Origin: Promethearchaeota archaeon
GTDB lineage: Archaea > Asgardarchaeota > Lokiarchaeia > Sigynarchaeales > SOKP01
Reading direction: 5' to 3'
DNA length: 7,739 bases
NCBI GenBank assembly: GCA_019057975.1
Contig: JAHLWJ010000206.1
Location: forward strand, 1-7,739
Part shown: positions 5,702 through 7,739 of the stretch, one piece after another
Numbering within the stretch: position 1 is the first letter of the stretch
Layout: each line of letters opens with the position of its first letter
The notes under the pieces: model-generated
Database searches by the model: none
Told to the model about the DNA's origin: nothing
What the model saw: only the letters and a program-made list of their open reading frames with translations
Position numbers and translations under genes: made by a program

Positions 5702-6700
5702 TTAAGCTTCAGGAATCAGTATAATAAAATTACTCCCCTTAGAGTGATCCCCTTTAATTCTATCTTCTACCCATATTTTACCTTCATAATAATCAATAAT
5801 TTTCTTTATGAGAGATAATCCTAATCCTGTTCTAAATTTACTTTCCTCTTCTTCACGTGTAATGAATATTTCCTGTTTTCTAATATCTGGAATTCCAACC
5901 CCATTATCACTAAATTCAATTTTAATATAAGGAGTTTGATTAATTTTATATCTTAATGCTTGTATTGAAATTTCAATAGTTTCATTTTTATTATGCATTA
6001 TCGCATTAAATAGAAAATTTTCAATGGCGTTCTGAAGTAAATCGTTTGCCTTTACCAAAAATTTTTGACTTGGAATTTGTACTATTATTTTTCTATGCTC
6101 AAATAGATTTTTTATTTTTTCGACTGTTTTACTAACGACATTCTTAATATCTACAGATTGAATTGGTGAAGGTGAGCTTCTTATTTCAGAAAGCTTAGTT
6201 ACGTTTGATACTAAATTTTCTCCTCGTATTACCTGTTCTTTAACTAACAGAAAAACTTCATCGATATTATCTAATCGGTTTTGATTATCATTCGATTGCT
6301 CAATAATGTTATCAGCTAATAAAATATTTTGAAGAATATTTCTAATATCATGAGTAAATAAATCCTTATAAAATTCTGTGTATCTATAAGCTTCTTTTAT
6401 ACTTTTTTGATTCTCTAGTAAATTCTTTTCATCTTTTTTTTGTAAATACGTATATATAAAGAAGAACCAAGCTAAAGGGGCTAACATGGCAATATAATCT
6501 TCAATACTTACAAAAATATCACTAATTCCAGACCATTCTAAGAAATTGCTCAAATAATAAAATGAGATTATACAGAATAAAGCTATAAGAGACAATCTAG
6601 TAACCAATAAAAATTGACTTTTCCATCCGACTAAGATTATGCCAAGGGCGCAAAGTGTTAAAAGGAAAATAAAGAAATCAAGTATCCCGATTAAAATCAT
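5702..6700 (-). CDS. Membrane sensor histidine kinase
   Basis: A 332-residue two-component kinase anchored in the membrane. Three hydrophobic helices at about 3-25, 31-54 and 66-86 form the sensor region; there is no large extracellular domain, so it probably senses within the membrane or through a partner. A short linker helix leads to the dimerisation H-box with phospho-acceptor H117 (FTHDIRN). The ATPase domain has the N-box (ENFLFNAIMHN, N228 and N232), DNGVGIP from D265, and RTGLGLSL (G292, G294), and ends in GSNFIILIP. All catalytic motifs are intact. No response regulator is next to it, so the target is unknown. ATG 6700 is preferred over GTG 6706 because it follows GAGGTG after three bases, and GTG lies inside that site. 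It overlaps the end of the 96-residue membrane-protein gene by 23 bases, so the two are probably translated together. Confidence 0.92.
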   Translation of the reverse strand: MILIGILDFFIFLLTLCALGIILVGWKSQFLLVTRLSLIALFCIISFYYLSNFLEWSGISDIFVSIEDYIAMLAPLAWFFFIYTYLQKKDEKNLLENQKSIKEAYRYTEFYKDLFTHDIRNILQNILLADNIIEQSNDNQNRLDNIDEVFLLVKEQVIRGENLVSNVTKLSEIRSSPSPIQSVDIKNVVSKTVEKIKNLFEHRKIIVQIPSQKFLVKANDLLQNAIENFLFNAIMHNKNETIEISIQALRYKINQTPYIKIEFSDNGVGIPDIRKQEIFITREEEESKFRTGLGLSLIKKIIDYYEGKIWVEDRIKGDHSKGSNFIILIPEA

Positions 6701-6968
6701 TTCCACCTCTTTTTTTAAAAAATATTAAAGCCCAAATCAGCATCATCAATGAACTGCAAATATAGCACACATGTTCTATTAGATTAAAGATATCTTCAAA
6801 AATAATTCCTTCAATAACCGTGAAAAACCAACCCATCGAGAAAAGAATAAAAGAGATTATAAATATCAATGAAGCTGGTAATGATCTCATTTTTGAATAA
6901 TTAATGAGAAAGAAAGTAAGTGCACCCACGCAAAGGATGAATGTAATTAATTCATTTTCTTGAATCAT
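6678..6968 (-). CDS. Three-helix membrane protein, paralogue of the adjacent kinase's sensor domain
   Basis: A 96-residue integral membrane protein with three hydrophobic helices (about 6-23, 31-51 and 64-84) and a basic end (FFKKRGG), but no kinase or other catalytic domain. It aligns without gaps to the sensor region of the downstream histidine kinase: from its TVIEG, the Glu, the DIF six residues later, the IE six after Glu-Asp and the KK near the end of the third helix all coincide. It also carries H and C residues in IEHVCYICS that the kinase lacks. Its last codons contain the kinase's GAGGTG site and ATG, which points to translational coupling. ATG 6968 is the start; there is no Shine-Dalgarno site, so it may be leaderless. 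It could pair with the kinase as a co-sensor or regulator. Co-function is inferred; the sequence similarity is seen directly. Confidence 0.8.
   Translation of the reverse strand: MIQENELITFILCVGALTFFLINYSKMRSLPASLIFIISFILFSMGWFFTVIEGIIFEDIFNLIEHVCYICSSLMMLIWALIFFKKRGGNDFNRDT
6704..6709 (-). promoter_or_regulatory. Internal Shine-Dalgarno site for the histidine kinase
   Basis: GAGGTG lies within the last codons of the 96-residue membrane-protein gene, three bases before ATG 6700. It selects ATG over the GTG at 6706, which it contains, and supports coupled translation. Confidence 0.6.
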
Positions 6969-7098
6969 CTTATAGTTATATTAAGATTAATTAATTAGCG
7001 AGTAAATTATTATTATTAGAATTTTAAGATATTAAAATTATAAAACTTTGTGATTTTATATCTTTAAATGATATTCATTAAATCAGAGAACTTTCATT

Positions 7099-7497
7099 TT
7101 AGAGTAAGACAGATTCTAAAATTATTGTATCTTTATCGATTTTACAATATAACTTATTTCTTAATATTAAAAGCTCAACTTCTCTTCTCAAAATTTGGTC
7201 ATTGAGGTTTAAATTGTATTTGTCTTTTAACTCTTGATTGAGATCTTCAAAGGAGATTGATTTCTTTTTACCCGAAATGTTTTTGAGATGGTTAAGTATT
7301 ATTTGTTGATTATAAACTGACCTACAGTTGGAATCAAGTTGATATAGTTGATGTATTACATCGTAATTATAGTCGTATCCGCTATTTTTTTCAGTTTTTT
7401 TTAATTTATCTAAAATTTTTATCGCATCAAAATACTTCTCTTGAGTCATTAATCCCCTTACATCATTCAATTTTTCAATGAATTCTTTAGGATTCAT
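7099..7497 (-). CDS. Helical plus winged-helix protein, PCI-like, function unknown
   Basis: A 132-residue soluble protein that I do not recognise as a named family. Residues 1-70 are predicted helical, with a TPR-like stretch (EKYFDAIKILDKLKKTEK) and a Tyr/Asn-rich segment. Residues 76-130 look like a winged helix: a strand with ISFEDL, helices through KDKYNLNLNDQILRREVELL, then the wing strands KLYCKID and DTIILES. A helical repeat closing in a winged helix recalls PCI modules of eukaryotic lid and initiation complexes, but the resemblance is by pattern only; a DNA-binding wHTH regulator is equally possible. ATG 7497 is chosen over TTG 7512 because a TATA-like element sits at leaderless distance from it and it gives a normal MNPKEF start. 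It is a separate gene 130 bases upstream of the membrane sensor pair. Confidence 0.68.
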   Translation of the reverse strand: MNPKEFIEKLNDVRGLMTQEKYFDAIKILDKLKKTEKNSGYDYNYDVIHQLYQLDSNCRSVYNQQIILNHLKNISGKKKSISFEDLNQELKDKYNLNLNDQILRREVELLILRNKLYCKIDKDTIILESVLL

Positions 7498-7521
7498 GAT
7501 AACTGTTAACAAAATATCTTA

Positions 7522-7532
7522 TTAAATTTAAA
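7522..7532 (-). promoter_or_regulatory. TATA box of the winged-helix gene
   Basis: On the minus strand this reads ATTTAAATTTA, about 25-35 bases before ATG 7497. That puts the transcript start at or a few bases before the ATG, so the mRNA is probably leaderless. Confidence 0.4.
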
Positions 7533-7556
7533 TTATTGATCAGTCAAATTTGATTT

Positions 7557-7576
7557 AAAAAGGGGAAAATAAAAAA
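7557..7576 (-). terminator. Oligo-T stop after the NifU-like gene
   Basis: On the minus strand T6, T4 and T5 runs follow within 40 bases of the NifU-like stop codon. This is typical of archaeal termination and separates it from the winged-helix gene. Confidence 0.45.
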
Positions 7577-7595
7577 TGTAATTGTTATAGATTCG

Positions 7596-7739
7596 TTAAA
7601 ATGGAACACTGATTACTTCTTTTACTTCTGGAATGTGTGTTTTTAAAGCTCGTTCAATACCGAACTTTACTGTTTGTTGGCTCATTGGACATCCAGCGCA
7701 ATGACCCATTAAGCGAACTTTAACAGTTCCATCCTCTTC
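7596..7739 (-). CDS. NifU C-terminal-domain iron-sulfur scaffold protein, partial
   Basis: The last 47 residues of a gene whose start lies beyond the window. NifU C-terminal-domain proteins hold a [4Fe-4S] cluster on a CxxC pair, usually at a dimer interface, and pass it to target proteins. The fragment has the family core: VRLMGHCAGCPMSQQTV with the CxxC at fragment residues 14 and 17, then GIERALKTHIPEVKEV. Relatives read GxCxxCPxSxxTLxxGIE. The reading frame is open to the window edge and ends at a normal TAA. The length suggests a small stand-alone protein of roughly 75-100 residues, but the missing start prevents certainty. It could help supply clusters to proteins such as the FrhB-like one, though nothing links them beyond distance. 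Confidence 0.94.
   Translation of the reverse strand, partial: EEDGTVKVRLMGHCAGCPMSQQTVKFGIERALKTHIPEVKEVISVPF

Noticed and set aside
5702..6968. The small membrane gene and the kinase as one gene broken by a frameshift
   Set aside because: Each protein has its own complete three-helix region, start and stop, and the kinase has a ribosome site at the overlap, so two genes explain the sequence better.
7498..7512. TTG 7512 as the start of the winged-helix gene
   Set aside because: It has no ribosome site, and TATA spacing points to a transcript start close to ATG 7497.
1..7739. CRISPR array, insertion sequence, tRNA or rRNA
   Set aside because: No regularly spaced repeats, transposase motifs, terminal repeats or cloverleaf-like sequences were found by eye on either strand.

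Overview
The window looks like an Asgard (Promethearchaeota, Loki-like) archaeal chromosome. It is strongly A+T-rich and has archaeal TATA boxes, oligo-T stops between genes, GGTGA-type Shine-Dalgarno sites mixed with apparently leaderless TTG/ATG starts, and an F420-linked FrhB-family protein. Alongside these are eukaryote-like parts: a Rag/Gtr-type GTPase with its C-terminal roadblock domain, an arrestin/Vps26-like beta-sandwich protein and an MglA-type small GTPase. The lineage is inferred from gene content; no rRNA or marker gene is present. No mobile element, CRISPR array, tRNA or rRNA was seen, and no stretch over 300 bases lacks a gene.

Layout, plus strand (1-4986): an FrhB-family iron-sulfur flavoprotein with an extra C-terminal beta domain; a Rag-like GTPase whose start lacks any ATG/GTG/TTG ahead of the P-loop; DNA-3-methyladenine glycosylase I (Tag); a 63-residue CxxC/CxxC zinc-ribbon candidate; and a three-domain arrestin-like protein. 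Each seems to have its own promoter or T-run stop, so these look like single-gene units.

Layout, minus strand (5005-7739): reading in transcription order, the 3' end of a NifU C-terminal-domain protein, a 132-residue helical plus winged-helix protein, a 96-residue three-helix membrane protein overlapping the next gene, a three-helix membrane histidine kinase, and an MglA-like GTPase. The arrestin-like and MglA-like genes converge with 18 bases between them, across an A/T-only hairpin.

Main points: (1) the 96-residue membrane protein aligns without gaps to the sensor region of the histidine kinase it overlaps, so it is a free-standing paralogue of that sensor domain; (2) the Rag-like GTPase either starts at ATT or has lost one base at its start codon; (3) the extra C-terminal domain of the FrhB-like protein resembles the third domain of the arrestin-like protein; (4) two GTPases, an arrestin-fold protein and a two-part membrane sensor kinase lie within about 5 kb, a signalling neighbourhood whose joint function is unproven.
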